A stretch of DNA of 64,000 bases from an uncultured Lachnospiraceae bacterium (GCA_947173495.1 CAMWFQ010000016.1:1-64000), one strand, 5' to 3'. Shown: positions 44,105-53,293, counted from the stretch's first letter. The notes: generated by a model from the sequence alone, not told the origin. Made by a program: numbers and translations.

Positions 44105-44136
44105 AAGGAGCTGCTTTGTAGCAGCTTCTTCTTTTT
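44105..44136 (+). terminator. Rho-independent terminator of the S10-spc-alpha superoperon
   Basis: Stem AAGGAGCTGC (44105-44114) with GCAGCTTCTT (44121-44130), loop TTTGTA, tail CTTTTT. The two-hairpin element copy 3 starts immediately after. Confidence 0.88.
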
Positions 44137-44226
44137 ATGCACACGGGCACCCAGAGGAAAAATGTCAGCAAAAGCTGATGGGTGCCCTGCGCGCGAGTAG
44201 GGAGAAAAAGCCTCCCCTTACTCGAT
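44137..44226 (+). repeat. Two-hairpin intergenic element (CTCGATT family), copy 3
   Basis: Starts ATGCACACGG right after the terminator. Hairpin 1: GGGCACCC/GGGTGCCC (44145-44152 with 44180-44187) enclosing CAGC-AAAA-GCTG. Spacer TGCGCG. Hairpin 2: CGAGTAGGGAG with CTCCCCTTACTCG (44194-44204 with 44212-44224, bulged), then ATT. All stems differ from copies 1 and 2 yet still pair. Confidence 0.82.
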
Positions 44227-44314
44227 TGCACAGGACCGCATAAGGAAATTTGCTGCTAACGCAGCATGCGGGCCGCGCGGCGTGCAGGGGAAGATAACCC
44301 TTCCCTACTCGATT
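44227..44314 (+). repeat. Two-hairpin intergenic element (CTCGATT family), copy 4
   Basis: Directly follows copy 3. Hairpin 1: GGACCGCAT/ATGCGGGCC (44233-44241 with 44266-44274, one mismatch) enclosing GCTGC/GCAGC; spacer GCGCGG; hairpin 2 with GGGAAG/CTTCCC and the ending TACTCGATT. Its last bases encode the end of the minus-strand VanY-like protein (EIE-stop). Confidence 0.82.
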
Positions 44315-45279
44315 TCTACAACCTTCTGAAAATGTTGATAATCCTTGGAGGAATTCCAGTCGCCGCCCCAGGTAAAACCGTGCTCTTTGAACAGCTTATA
44401 ACACAGGTCATTTTCATCGATTTTATAAGGAAAATCTTTGGAACGGTCGGCATAGGGCTCGCTGCCCTGAGGAGAAATATAAGTTTCTCCACTTCCGTTT
44501 TTGTTAAAGACCACGTAGGGATTATAAAAGGGATTGATATCAATAGCACAGCCCAAAGCGTGCCTGGACAGGCTGCTGGTGCCGTCCACGAGCCGGTAAT
44601 TGAAGCAGGATGTATTGTTATCCTCCATGGAGGCGGTGTCATCACCGCCATATTCGTCGATCAATCTGATCTTTTCAATTTGATATTCGTTGCGATACAA
44701 CTCATAAAAAATTTCCAGCAGATCCTGGGCGATTCCTTTATGACAGATTAATTCTCCTGTTTGTACTTCGCCGTTAAAATCATAATACAAAACATTCATA
44801 TAGCGAAGATCCCCATAAGAGACAGCAGGGATTTCCTCATCAGAAATTACATTCACAGCCTTCAGAGCCAAAGTGGGGACAGCTGATTCAAAGACCGGAT
44901 AAGAAAAACCCGTGATACGTGCAATCACTGCGTCTGAAAGTGGCTGATAGAAAAAACCATTCTCATAATGAGTACTTTCAGAGGACTCTTCCTCTACTAA
45001 AAGATCTGACACTGTTTCGGAAGGAAGGTTTGTTCCCGGGCCGGGTGAAGGATGATTTTCTTTTTCCGGAACAGGCGAGGGAGAAGCGCTTCTCTCCTGC
45101 TGTGGAGAAGGGAAAATGTCAGAATCCGCTTCGGCGGAAGGAGTTGCATAGGCAATTTCCGGATTGTGACCCGCATACTCCAGGAGTGTTTCCCCTCTTC
45201 CCATGATCCTTGCAAGAGCAGAACAGATGATAACAATAGCAGTTAACAAAAGTAAAGGTTTTACCCATTTTTGATTCAC
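44305..45279 (-). CDS. D-alanyl-D-alanine carboxypeptidase-like protein (M15, VanY type), membrane-anchored
   Basis: 324 residues. An N-terminal membrane segment (VKPLLLLTAIVIICSALA) is followed by a Ser/Pro/Glu-rich linker (SASPSPVPEKENHPSPGP) and a C-terminal M15 peptidase domain. Zinc motifs: SRHALGCAIDINPF (His and Asp) and WGGDWNSSKDYQHFQK (final His). It would trim peptidoglycan stem peptides outside the membrane. The start is GTG at 45277-45279 with AGGAGG upstream; the ATG 7 codons earlier would put the RBS inside the gene. It sits inverted between rplQ and ecfA1. Confidence 0.88.
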   Translation of the reverse strand: MNQKWVKPLLLLTAIVIICSALARIMGRGETLLEYAGHNPEIAYATPSAEADSDIFPSPQQERSASPSPVPEKENHPSPGPGTNLPSETVSDLLVEEESSESTHYENGFFYQPLSDAVIARITGFSYPVFESAVPTLALKAVNVISDEEIPAVSYGDLRYMNVLYYDFNGEVQTGELICHKGIAQDLLEIFYELYRNEYQIEKIRLIDEYGGDDTASMEDNNTSCFNYRLVDGTSSLSRHALGCAIDINPFYNPYVVFNKNGSGETYISPQGSEPYADRSKDFPYKIDENDLCYKLFKEHGFTWGGDWNSSKDYQHFQKVVEIE

Positions 45280-45369
45280 ATGAACCCTCCTGAAATGCAT
45301 GTCTGAAGTAGCTATTCACAGTCTGAAAACCACTCATAATAACATTATCATACGACAAATCACAATCTA

Positions 45370-45398
45370 TTGCAAATAAAATCAATATCCTGTACAAT
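45370..45398 (+). promoter_or_regulatory. Promoter of the ecfA1-ecfA2-ecfT-truA operon
   Basis: TTGCAA (45370-45375), 17 bp spacer, TACAAT (45393-45398), 58 bp before the ecfA1 start. Confidence 0.7.
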
Positions 45399-45456
45399 AT
45401 AGGACGGGCATTAACCGGGAAGAGAATATTCATGATGCTCCGCATGGAGGATTAGT

Positions 45457-46302
45457 ATGGGAATCATTAAGACCAGAGATCTTATTTATGAATATATACG
45501 CAGAGATGAAGAGGGCAACGTGGAGGGGATCACCCGCGCATTAGACGATATCAATCTGGATGTGAAACAGGGAGATTTTGTTGCGATTTTGGGCCACAAC
45601 GGATCAGGAAAATCGACACTTGCCAAGCATATCAATGCGATCCTTTATCCTACGGAAGGGACGGTCTGGGTAGATGGAATGGATACTGCCAGGGAGGAGC
45701 ACCTCTGGGAGATAAGGCAGAAGGCCGGCATGGTCTTTCAGAATCCTGATAATCAGATCATCGGGCAGGTGGTGGAAGAGGATGTAGGGTTTGGACCGGA
45801 GAATCTGGGAGTCCCCACAAAGGAGATCTGGGAGAGAGTGGAGGAGAGTCTGAAGGCAGTGGGCATGTATGAATTTCGCAAGCACTCGCCCAATAAGCTT
45901 TCCGGCGGACAAAAGCAGAGGGTTTCAATCGCCGGAGTGATCGCCATGCATCCGAAGTGTATTGTTCTGGACGAGCCCACAGCCATGCTGGATCCAAACG
46001 GACGCAAAGAAGTGATCCGTGCTGCGCGTGCGCTGAACGATGTGGAGGAAATTACTATTATTCTCATTACACATTATATGGAAGAGATTATATATGCAAA
46101 TAAGGTTTTTGTTATGGATAAAGGGAGGATTGCCATGGAGGGCGCTCCGAAAGAGATCTTCAGTCATGTGGAGAAGCTGAAAGCGCTAAGACTGGATGTA
46201 CCGCAGGTTACGCTGCTGGCTCATGAGCTGAAAAAAAGCGGTTTATCGGTTCCGGACGGGATTCTGACCTGCGAGGAGCTGATAGAGGCTCTGAAGCTGT
46301 AA
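45457..46302 (+). CDS. ecfA1: ECF transporter ATPase subunit EcfA1
   Basis: 281 residues. ABC ATPase of the shared energy-coupling module for vitamin and metal-ion uptake. Walker [16 protein letters not shown]-loop [14 protein letters not shown], signature [16 protein letters not shown], Walker [14 protein letters not shown], and H-loop ITHYMEE. ATG 45457 has a GGAGGATTAGT upstream. ecfA2 follows after 82 bp. Substrate-binding S units are encoded elsewhere. Confidence 0.96.
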   Translation: MGIIKTRDLIYEYIRRDEEGNVEGITRALDDINLDVKQGDFVAILGHNGSGKSTLAKHINAILYPTEGTVWVDGMDTAREEHLWEIRQKAGMVFQNPDNQIIGQVVEEDVGFGPENLGVPTKEIWERVEESLKAVGMYEFRKHSPNKLSGGQKQRVSIAGVIAMHPKCIVLDEPTAMLDPNGRKEVIRAARALNDVEEITIILITHYMEEIIYANKVFVMDKGRIAMEGAPKEIFSHVEKLKALRLDVPQVTLLAHELKKSGLSVPDGILTCEELIEALKL

Positions 46303-46384
46303 ATGATTTGAGAGGAAGAAAAAGGAGCTGTCCGGAATAAATTACTTCCGGAGAGTTTCCGGAAAAGAAAGAAGCGAGGAGAAA

Positions 46385-47248
46385 ATGAGTTTAATCCTGG
46401 ATCATGTCAGTTATTTATATGAAGCAGGAACAGCGATGGAATATACGGCTCTCAGAGATGTGTGTCTCAAAATTTCCAAAGGGGAGTTTATCGGATTGAT
46501 TGGCCATACCGGTTCCGGAAAGTCTACGCTGGTCCAACATCTGAACGGACTGTTAAAGCCGGTCAGCGGTAATGTCTATTTTAATGGCGCGGACATTCAT
46601 GACAGCGATTACAATAAGAAGGAGCTCCGCAGTAAGGTGGGGCTGGTTTTCCAGTATCCGGAGCATCAGCTTTTTGAGGCGGATGTCTTTTCGGATGTAT
46701 GTTTTGGTCCTAAAAATCTGGGGCTGGATAAAAAGGAAACGGAACTTCGAGCCTATGCTGCCTTAAAACAGGTAGGGCTTGAGGACGAATATTTTTATCA
46801 GTCGCCCTTTGATCTTTCCGGCGGGCAGAAGCGAAGGGTGGCGATTGCAGGAGTGCTTGCCATGCAGCCGGAGGTGCTGGTTTTGGATGAGCCTACAGCG
46901 GGACTGGATCCAAAAGGCAGAGATGAAATCCTGGACAGAATCGCAAAGCTGAGAGACGAAACAGGAATGACGGTAATTCTGGTTTCTCATAGTATGGAGG
47001 ATGTGGCCCGGTACGTTGATAGAATCATTGTGATGAATAAAGGTCAGATCATGTTTGATGATAAACCCAGAGAAGTTTTCCGCCATTACAGAGAACTGGA
47101 GGCTGTGGGGCTGGCAGCGCCTCAGATCACATATATCATGCAGGCACTGAAAAAGAAGGGACTTGATGTGGATACGGATATTACATCTGTGGAGGAGGCA
47201 AAGGAAGCAATACTGAAGGCTCTGAAGCGGAATGGAGGAGCAGTCTGA
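46385..47248 (+). CDS. ecfA2: ECF transporter ATPase subunit EcfA2
   Basis: 287 residues. Second ATPase of the module: Walker A IGHTGSGKSTLVQHLNGLL, Q-loop GLVFQYPEHQLFEADVF (the EcfA2-type Q-helix), signature DLSGGQKRRVAIAGVL, Walker B VLVLDEPTAGLDP, and H-loop VSHSMED. ATG 46385 follows GCGAGGAGAAA. ecfT starts 77 bp after the stop. Confidence 0.96.
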   Translation: MSLILDHVSYLYEAGTAMEYTALRDVCLKISKGEFIGLIGHTGSGKSTLVQHLNGLLKPVSGNVYFNGADIHDSDYNKKELRSKVGLVFQYPEHQLFEADVFSDVCFGPKNLGLDKKETELRAYAALKQVGLEDEYFYQSPFDLSGGQKRRVAIAGVLAMQPEVLVLDEPTAGLDPKGRDEILDRIAKLRDETGMTVILVSHSMEDVARYVDRIIVMNKGQIMFDDKPREVFRHYRELEAVGLAAPQITYIMQALKKKGLDVDTDITSVEEAKEAILKALKRNGGAV

Positions 47249-47324
47249 AGAGGCGGACAGCCTGGCGATATGGGCTGGCTGCCGGGTAGGAGCGGGAAGC
47301 GGTCCGGTCGGAAATGAGGAGAAT

Positions 47325-48128
47325 ATGTTAAGAGAAATTACATTGGGACAATATTATCAGACAGATTCTGTGATACACCGGATGGATCCCAGAGTGAAGC
47401 TGGTCACGACTGTCTGTTATATTATTTCCCTTTTTATTGTAGACAATATTGCCGGATATGTGATTGCGGGAGTGTTTCTGGCGCTGGTGATCAGGCTGTC
47501 CAGGGTCCCTGTTAAATACATGATACGGGGAATGAAATCGATTGTGTTTCTGTTGATCATAGCGGCGGGATTTAATTTATTCCTGACCCCGGGAGAGACA
47601 ATTGCCACTTTCTGGAAGCTGAAGATCACCAGAGAAGGGATCAGGCTGGCTCTTTTTATGGCAATCCGGCTGGTATTTCTGCTTATGGGGTCATCGGTGA
47701 TGACCCTGACGACAACGCCCAATAATCTGACGGATGGAATGGAAAAGCTGTTAGGCCCTCTCAAGCATCTGAAGGTCCCGGTACATGAAATTGCAATGAT
47801 GATGTCCATAGCGCTTCGGTTCATTCCGATCTTACTGGAGGAGACAGATAAGATCATGAAGGCTCAAATCGCCAGAGGTGCTGATTTTGAAAGCGGAAAT
47901 CTGATTAAAAAAGCAAAGAGCCTTGTGCCGCTTCTGGTGCCTCTGTTTATATCGGCATTCCGGCGGGCCAATGATCTGGCCATGGCAATGGAGGCAAGAT
48001 GCTACAGAGGAGGCGAACACCGCACGAAAATGAAACCGCTTATTTATAAAAAGCGGGATGGAATTGCCTATGGCGTGGTGCTCATTTATCTGGTTTTATG
48101 TGTGGCAGTGGGAAAAATTCTGTTATGA
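47325..48128 (+). CDS. ecfT: ECF transporter transmembrane subunit EcfT
   Basis: 267 residues, multiple membrane helices. It couples ATP hydrolysis by EcfA1/A2 to substrate-specific S units. Family features: YYQTDSVIHRMDPRVKL at the start and the coupling helix motifs with Ala-Arg-Gly: MKAQIARGADFESGNL and MAMEARCYRGGEHRT. Start ATG 47325 with GAGGAGAAT; a reading from 47232 is rejected. The stop overlaps truA (ATGA). Confidence 0.96.
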   Translation: MLREITLGQYYQTDSVIHRMDPRVKLVTTVCYIISLFIVDNIAGYVIAGVFLALVIRLSRVPVKYMIRGMKSIVFLLIIAAGFNLFLTPGETIATFWKLKITREGIRLALFMAIRLVFLLMGSSVMTLTTTPNNLTDGMEKLLGPLKHLKVPVHEIAMMMSIALRFIPILLEETDKIMKAQIARGADFESGNLIKKAKSLVPLLVPLFISAFRRANDLAMAMEARCYRGGEHRTKMKPLIYKKRDGIAYGVVLIYLVLCVAVGKILL

Positions 48129-48913
48129 AGAGAGTAAAACTGGTGGTGGCTTATGATGGCACGGCCTATCACGGTTGGCAGCTTCAGCCAAATGCCCTTA
48201 CAATAGAAGGAGAATTGAATAAGGCCCTGAGCGCTCTTCTGGGAGAGGAGATTCAGGTGACCGGAGCGAGCAGAACGGATGCCGGCGTGCATGCGCTCTG
48301 TAATATAGCCGTGTTTGACACGGAGAGTCTGATTCCGGCGGAAAAGATTTCCTATGCTCTGAATCAGAGACTGCCGGAAGATATCAGGATTCAAAGTTCG
48401 GAGCAGACGGATGCGGATTTTCATCCAAGGCATTGCAGGAGCCGTAAAACCTATGAATACAGGATTCTGAACGCCCGGTTTCCCCTTCCAACCAGAAGGC
48501 TGTACAGTTATTTTACCTATATACCCCTTGACATTCAAAAAATGAGACAGGGGGCTGACTTCCTGAAGGGAGAGCATGATTTTGCAAGCTTCTGTTCGCC
48601 CGCATCAGCGGTGGAATCCACAGTCAGGACAATCTATGAGCTGAATGTGGAAAAAGTGCAGGAGGAGATTATTCTCCGGGTGTGCGGCAGCGGGTTCCTT
48701 TATAATATGGTCAGGATTATAGCCGGAACCCTTATAGAAGCGGGGCGCGGGCGAATAGAGCCGGAGCAGGTCAGGAGGATTCTGGAGGCAAAAGACCGGC
48801 GCATGGCGGGGCCCACGGCACCGGCATGTGGGCTGACGCTGGTGAAATATGAATTTGATCCTGAATCTGACGGCGGCTGTTATAAAAATACCGGAAATAC
48901 GGCGGAATTATAA
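48125..48913 (+). CDS. truA: tRNA pseudouridine synthase A
   Basis: 262 residues. Makes pseudouridine at positions 38-40 of the tRNA anticodon stem. YDGTAYHGWQLQPN at the start, catalytic Asp in GASRTDAGVHAL, and GSGFLYNMVRIIAGTL near the end. Its start overlaps the ecfT stop (ATGA), so it is coupled. Followed by the promoter and leader of rplM. Confidence 0.97.
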   Translation: MKRVKLVVAYDGTAYHGWQLQPNALTIEGELNKALSALLGEEIQVTGASRTDAGVHALCNIAVFDTESLIPAEKISYALNQRLPEDIRIQSSEQTDADFHPRHCRSRKTYEYRILNARFPLPTRRLYSYFTYIPLDIQKMRQGADFLKGEHDFASFCSPASAVESTVRTIYELNVEKVQEEIILRVCGSGFLYNMVRIIAGTLIEAGRGRIEPEQVRRILEAKDRRMAGPTAPACGLTLVKYEFDPESDGGCYKNTGNTAEL

Positions 48914-48921
48914 AAAATTCC

Positions 48922-48950
48922 GGTTGACACACACGGAAGCGTATAATATA
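48922..48950 (+). promoter_or_regulatory. Promoter of rplM-rpsI
   Basis: TTGACA (48922-48927), 17 bp spacer, TATAAT (48945-48950): perfect sigma-A consensus with ideal spacing, 222 bp before the rplM start. Confidence 0.92.
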
Positions 48951-48956
48951 ATTATC

Positions 48957-49171
48957 CGGTGTGAAGAAGTTTGGTAATGCTTTGCCTGATGAGCCATTAT
49001 TCTGCCAAAGAATAAGGAAATCATCCTATCCCTAGGCTTGCATTATAGATAGAATCTCCGCAGATGACTTAAGCTGCTTTTGACGGCCCGGACATCCGTT
49101 ACCGGCAGAAAGAGACATCAGGAGGAAAGTTATGTGTGTTGCGCATAGAAAAGTTTAATGGAGGTAATATC
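48957..49171 (+). promoter_or_regulatory. rplM leader (candidate L13-type ribosomal protein leader)
   Basis: About 215 nt of transcribed, non-coding sequence between the promoter and rplM. Leaders of L13 genes in Firmicutes are known to contain an autoregulatory stem-loop. I cannot fold this one reliably by eye; a pairing TGCCTGATGAGC ... ATTCTGCC and a CGGCC-GG-type stem near 49083-49110 are suggestive. The RBS GGAGGTAATATC is at the end. Confidence 0.45.
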
Positions 49172-49600
49172 ATGAAGACATTTATGGCCAGTCCTGCTAC
49201 CATTGACAGAAAATGGTATGTTGTGGATGCTGCAGATATGACATTGGGACGCTTAGCTTCAGAAGCAGCTAAGATTTTAAGAGGTAAAAATAAGCCGATT
49301 TTCACTCCACATATGGATACCGGAGATTACGTAATTATCGTAAACGCTGATAAAGTGAAAGTGACAGGCAGAAAATTGGATCAGAAAATATACTATCGCC
49401 ATTCAGAGTATGTTGGCGGCATGAAGGAAACGACTCTTCGCGAAATGCTGGCCAAGAAGCCTGAGAGAGTAGTAGAGCTTGCTGTTAAGGGCATGCTCCC
49501 CAAGGGACCTTTAGGAAGACAGATGTATACAAAGCTTCACGTGTATGCAGGTCCTGAGCATAAACATGCGGCTCAGCAGCCCGAAGTATTAACATTTTAA
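49172..49600 (+). CDS. rplM: Ribosomal protein L13
   Basis: 142 residues. Early 50S assembly protein. [39 protein letters not shown] and [19 protein letters not shown] are diagnostic. Start ATG 49172 with GGAGGTAATATC; 12 upstream codons lie in the leader and are rejected. rpsI follows after 25 bp. Confidence 0.98.
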   Translation: MKTFMASPATIDRKWYVVDAADMTLGRLASEAAKILRGKNKPIFTPHMDTGDYVIIVNADKVKVTGRKLDQKIYYRHSEYVGGMKETTLREMLAKKPERVVELAVKGMLPKGPLGRQMYTKLHVYAGPEHKHAAQQPEVLTF

Positions 49601-49625
49601 TAGGAACTGAAAGGAGAAGATTAAG

Positions 49626-50021
49626 ATGGCTAAAGCAGCAAGATTCTACGGAACAGGTAGAAGGAAAAAATCAATTGCCAGAGTATATTTAATGCCCGGT
49701 AAAGGTGAGATTACGATCAATAAAAGACCGATTGATGAATATTTTGGACTTGAAACCTTAAAGGTGATCGTTCGTCAGCCCATGGTTGCGACGGATACCG
49801 TTGATAAATACGACGTAATGGTAAATGTTCATGGCGGCGGCTATACTGGCCAGGCCGGTGCGATCAGACATGGAATTTCCAGAGCACTGCTTGAGGTTGA
49901 CGGAGAGTTCAGACCTACCCTCAAAAAGGCAGGCTTCCTCACAAGAGACCCGCGTATGAAAGAGAGAAAGAAATACGGCTTAAAGGCAGCCCGCCGTGCG
50001 CCCCAGTTCTCCAAGAGATAA
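49626..50021 (+). CDS. rpsI: Ribosomal protein S9
   Basis: 131 residues. Its C-terminal tail reaches the P-site t[23 protein letters not shown] and the tail [18 protein letters not shown] are canonical. AAAGGAGAAGATTAAG precedes ATG 49626. Followed by a terminator. Confidence 0.98.
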   Translation: MAKAARFYGTGRRKKSIARVYLMPGKGEITINKRPIDEYFGLETLKVIVRQPMVATDTVDKYDVMVNVHGGGYTGQAGAIRHGISRALLEVDGEFRPTLKKAGFLTRDPRMKERKKYGLKAARRAPQFSKR

Positions 50022-50050
50022 GCAGTTATCTGCGAACAGAAAAGATATGG

Positions 50051-50085
50051 AAAACCCACAGACAGATTTTGTTTGTGGGTTTTTT
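50051..50085 (+). terminator. Rho-independent terminator of rplM-rpsI
   Basis: Stem AACCCACA / TGTGGGTT with loop of about 13 nt and a run of T (TTTTTT). Flanked by AAAA on the left. Confidence 0.9.
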
Positions 50086-50277
50086 GATTTCGTATATTAC
50101 TATTTTCTCCTGCCGGTTGAATTTACGGGATGAACTAACCGACGCGGTTATGGTTTTTCCATTTTTCTATGATAAAATGGAATCAAAAGAAAAGGGGAAC
50201 TGTGAAAAATATATTTTTCACAGACGAATTTGTGCTGACGCCCAAATTTGCAGGTGCCAGTAGCATGGAGGTTCTAT

Positions 50278-51096
50278 ATGAATATCGGATCAGTGATTAT
50301 GAGTAAAAGAAAGGCTTTAGGCTATACCCAGCAGACTCTGGCGGATAAGCTGAATGTCTCTTTTCAGGCAGTATCAAAATGGGAAAATGGAACAAATTAT
50401 CCGGACGTGGAAATGCTTCCCAGGATTGCAGATGTGTTAGGCACAAGTATTGATTCCCTTTTGGGATATAAGTCTTTTGTGGTTTCTGATTATGATAAGC
50501 GATATGACACAGCGGAGTATTACTGGGGAATAACTCCTAACGAATTATGCTATGAAATAATGAAAATGCGGCCGCCGGTGAAACCGTTAAAAGTGCTGGA
50601 CATTGGCTGCGGAGAGGGGAAAGATGCTGTCTTTCTTGCCCGAAACGGTTATATTGTAACAGCTTTTGACCTGTCCGAAGCCGGAATAGAAAAGGGGAAA
50701 AAGCTGGCGGAAAGATGTAATACCTATGTAGATTTTTTCAAAGCAGACATAACTGATTTTCGTGTAACCGAATACTATGACATTGTTTTCAGCAGCGGTG
50801 TATTTCATTTTATCAGGCCGGAAATCCGGAAAGAAATTGCAGCAAATCTGAAAGAACACACAAACAAAAGCGGTATACACGCAATCAATGTATTTGTAGA
50901 TAAACCCTTTGTGGAGGTCCCTCCGGATAAAGAGGTCAATCGGTTTCGCTGGGATTCCGGAGAACTTTTTATGCTTTATCATGATTGGAAACTGCATAAG
51001 ACAGAAGAAATTATTTTTAACTGCAACAGCGGCGGTGTTCCCCATCAGCATTGTATGGATATCATGCTTGCGGAAAGGATAAATCTTTTAAATTGA
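50278..51096 (+). CDS. XRE-family regulator fused to a TehB-like SAM-dependent methyltransferase
   Basis: 272 residues. N-terminal helix-turn-helix domain (~1-65): IMSKRKALGYTQQTLADKLN and VSFQAVSKWENGTNYPD. The C-terminal domain (~95-272) is a class I methyltransferase with AdoMet motif VLDIGCGEGKDAVFLARNG, YIVTAFDLSEAG, then FFKADITDF, DIVFSSGVFHFI, and VFVDKPF, similar to TehB. Such fusions exist in Firmicutes; the substrate is unknown (tellurite or a small toxic molecule is possible). Start ATG 50278 with GGAGGTTCTAT. Confidence 0.9.
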   Translation: MNIGSVIMSKRKALGYTQQTLADKLNVSFQAVSKWENGTNYPDVEMLPRIADVLGTSIDSLLGYKSFVVSDYDKRYDTAEYYWGITPNELCYEIMKMRPPVKPLKVLDIGCGEGKDAVFLARNGYIVTAFDLSEAGIEKGKKLAERCNTYVDFFKADITDFRVTEYYDIVFSSGVFHFIRPEIRKEIAANLKEHTNKSGIHAINVFVDKPFVEVPPDKEVNRFRWDSGELFMLYHDWKLHKTEEIIFNCNSGGVPHQHCMDIMLAERINLLN

Positions 51097-51114
51097 CCGG
51101 GGATCAGGGAGTTC

Positions 51115-51311
51115 GTTACTTTTCAGTGTTTGGCCGGATTACCGCGGGGACAGGTGTAAATTTCTGCGTCGCCCCGCTTTCGCTTAATAAAAAGCGTAGC
51201 AGTACCAGGCTCGAAAGAACCTCGCCAGGAACTGACGCTTTTTAACAGGCTCCTTCAGAAATTTACACCTGTCCCCGCTATATTTCGGCTGGCTAACTTC
51301 TGAAAAGTAAC
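51115..51311. mobile_element. 197 bp inverted-repeat element (REP/MITE-like, no gene)
   Basis: Outer arms GTTACTTTTCAG (51115-51126) and its complement (51300-51311); inner perfect 23 bp arms beginning GCGGGGACAGGTGTAAATTT (51144-51166 with 51256-51278). Inside is another pair, AAAAAGCGT with ACGCTTTTT. The GGGGACAG-type termini resemble sequences found around IS200/RAYT-type transposons. No transposase remains, so it is a non-autonomous element. The rest of the 51097-51426 gap carries only the RBS of the ABC gene. Confidence 0.8.
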
Positions 51312-51426
51312 AGGAGTTCTGAAAAGTCGAAAAAAAGGATTGCAAGTCAGCATTAGAAAGAGTATGATATAAAATGTTTTTATCATAGCGTAAGAAAAGG
51401 CACAGAGAGAAAAGGAGGGGTATGAA

Positions 51427-52428
51427 GTGATCAGTGTAAGAAAACTCACGAAAGAATTCAAAATACCGGTCAAGCCGCCGGGGATGAAAGGGGCCATACG
51501 ACACCTGATCCGGGGCGAATACAAGGTGAAGGTGGCAGTGGAGAGCGTAGATTTTTCCATTGAGCAGGGGGAGGCGGTGGCATATATCGGACCCAACGGA
51601 GCCGGGAAATCCACCACAATCAAGATGCTGACGGGAATCCTAAAGCCCACCTCGGGAGAGATACTCGTAAACGGAATCGACCCCCAGAGACACCGGATAC
51701 AGAACGCAAAAAACATTGGAGTGGTGTTCGGACAGCGCACCCAGCTCTGGTGGGATATACCGGTGGAAGAATCCTTCGCACTGCTGAAAAATATTTACGA
51801 AGTACCGGATGCTGTTTACAACGAGAACTTAAAGCTTTTCAACGAAATTTTTGGATTATCTGAATTTATAGGGCGTTCTGCCCGAAAACTTTCCCTGGGA
51901 CAAAGAATGAGAGCCGACCTGGCGGCGGCACTGTTACACAATCCGTCGACTGTTTTTCTGGATGAACCTACCATCGGACTGGATATCGGGACGAAGGAGG
52001 CGATGAGAGAACTGATCCAGAGAATCAATCGGGAAAAAGGCGTGACCATTATTCTTACAAGTCATGACCTGAAAGATGTGGAGGATATATGCCGCAGAAT
52101 TATTGTGATTGATGGCGGAAGGATTATCTGTGATAAGGAGATCAGTCAGCTGACGAAGGAGTACGCCATGGACCGCGGCCTGCAGATCACCCTTCTTGAT
52201 ATGCAGAAGGAGCTGCCCGCTCGTCTGCTGGGGCAGGAGGGGATCTCCTATGCGGCCATGGAGGATGCTCATACCCTGGAAATTCATTTCAAGCCCGAGA
52301 TGTACACAGCCTTTGAAATTGTGGAGGAGGTAAATAAATATGCCAGGATCCAGGACTTCAGGCTCAGAGAGCCCAGCATTGAGCGCATGATCGAGAAGAT
52401 CTACCGTTCCGGAGAACAGAGCGCTTAA
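51427..52428 (+). CDS. ABC-2 type exporter, ATPase subunit
   Basis: 333 residues. Walker A GPNGAGKSTTIKMLTGIL, a long insertion typical of the daunorubicin-resistance-like group before VVFGQRTQLWWDIP, signature KLSLGQRMRADLAAALL (Gly-Gly replaced by Leu-Gly), Walker B TVFLDEPTIGLDI, and H-loop LTSHDLKDV. A C-terminal ~80-residue domain follows. Start GTG at 51427 with AGGAGGGGTATGAA upstream. Followed by two membrane subunits. Confidence 0.93.
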   Translation: MISVRKLTKEFKIPVKPPGMKGAIRHLIRGEYKVKVAVESVDFSIEQGEAVAYIGPNGAGKSTTIKMLTGILKPTSGEILVNGIDPQRHRIQNAKNIGVVFGQRTQLWWDIPVEESFALLKNIYEVPDAVYNENLKLFNEIFGLSEFIGRSARKLSLGQRMRADLAAALLHNPSTVFLDEPTIGLDIGTKEAMRELIQRINREKGVTIILTSHDLKDVEDICRRIIVIDGGRIICDKEISQLTKEYAMDRGLQITLLDMQKELPARLLGQEGISYAAMEDAHTLEIHFKPEMYTAFEIVEEVNKYARIQDFRLREPSIERMIEKIYRSGEQSA

Positions 52429-52485
52429 AAAGCTTCTGAACAGAAAAAGGGAATATACGGCCAATAAGAAAGGAGGCGGAATATT

Positions 52486-53289
52486 TTGAGGAGATTTATC
52501 AGGCGCTATATAGGTTTTACCAGATGCACCATGGAAGAGCGGATCGCCTACAGAAAGGGATTTCTGGTGAGTGCGGTGCTGAACATGGTGGGGATTTTAG
52601 TATCCGTATTTCTGTGGAGGGTTCTGTTTGCGCAGGAGAGCGTGATTCAGGGGTATGACTGGAACCAGATGATTTTGTATGTGCTGATCGTTGCTCTGCT
52701 GAACGCCACGCTGGGATTTGATACCGAGAGGAAGCTCTCGAAGGGAATTTTGGATGGTTCTATTGCAAGTGATCTGACAAAGCCCATTGATTTTCAGAGC
52801 ATGAGCTTTTTTCAGGCGCTGGGACATTCGCTGGTGGAAGGCGGAACAGCATTGATTTTGGTGGTGTTGCTTGCCGTAACGCTTACGGATCTGTCGCCTT
52901 ATCTGAATCCGGTGAGCATGGCGCTGTTTGCGGTGAGCCTTATGCTGGCATTTATGTTAAAATTCTGTCTGGCCTATTTCGGCGGGCTGATGTGCTTTTT
53001 TACCTCCAACGGATTCGGGGTGGTGTATCTGCGCCAGGTGATTACGGATGTGTTTTCCGGAGCGATGCTTCCTCTTGCTTTTTTCCCGGCATGGTTTCAG
53101 CGCCTGGCCGGCGTGCTGCCTTTCCAGGCATCGGTTTACCTTCCTACCCAGATTTTTCTGGGCAGAATAGAGGGGAGGGGCGCGGTGAGGATCCTGGCGC
53201 TGCAGGCGCTGTGGGTGGTGGTTATGTGGACGCTTTCAGGACTCTTTTTCCGTTTTGCAGTAAAAAAGATCACAATTCAGGGAGGATGA
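52486..53289 (+). CDS. ABC-2 type transporter membrane subunit 1 (PF06182-like)
   Basis: 267 residues, about six membrane helices (for example VSAVLNMVGILVSVFLWRVL and MSMALFAVSLMLAFML-like stretches). TTG start at 52486 with AAAGGAGGCGGAATAT upstream. A conserved GSIASDLTKPIDFQSM segment fits the ABC-2 family 'type 6' permeases that work with DrrA-like ATPases. Four bases separate it from the second permease. Substrate unknown. Confidence 0.88.
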   Translation: MRRFIRRYIGFTRCTMEERIAYRKGFLVSAVLNMVGILVSVFLWRVLFAQESVIQGYDWNQMILYVLIVALLNATLGFDTERKLSKGILDGSIASDLTKPIDFQSMSFFQALGHSLVEGGTALILVVLLAVTLTDLSPYLNPVSMALFAVSLMLAFMLKFCLAYFGGLMCFFTSNGFGVVYLRQVITDVFSGAMLPLAFFPAWFQRLAGVLPFQASVYLPTQIFLGRIEGRGAVRILALQALWVVVMWTLSGLFFRFAVKKITIQGG

Positions 53290-53293
53290 CGCT

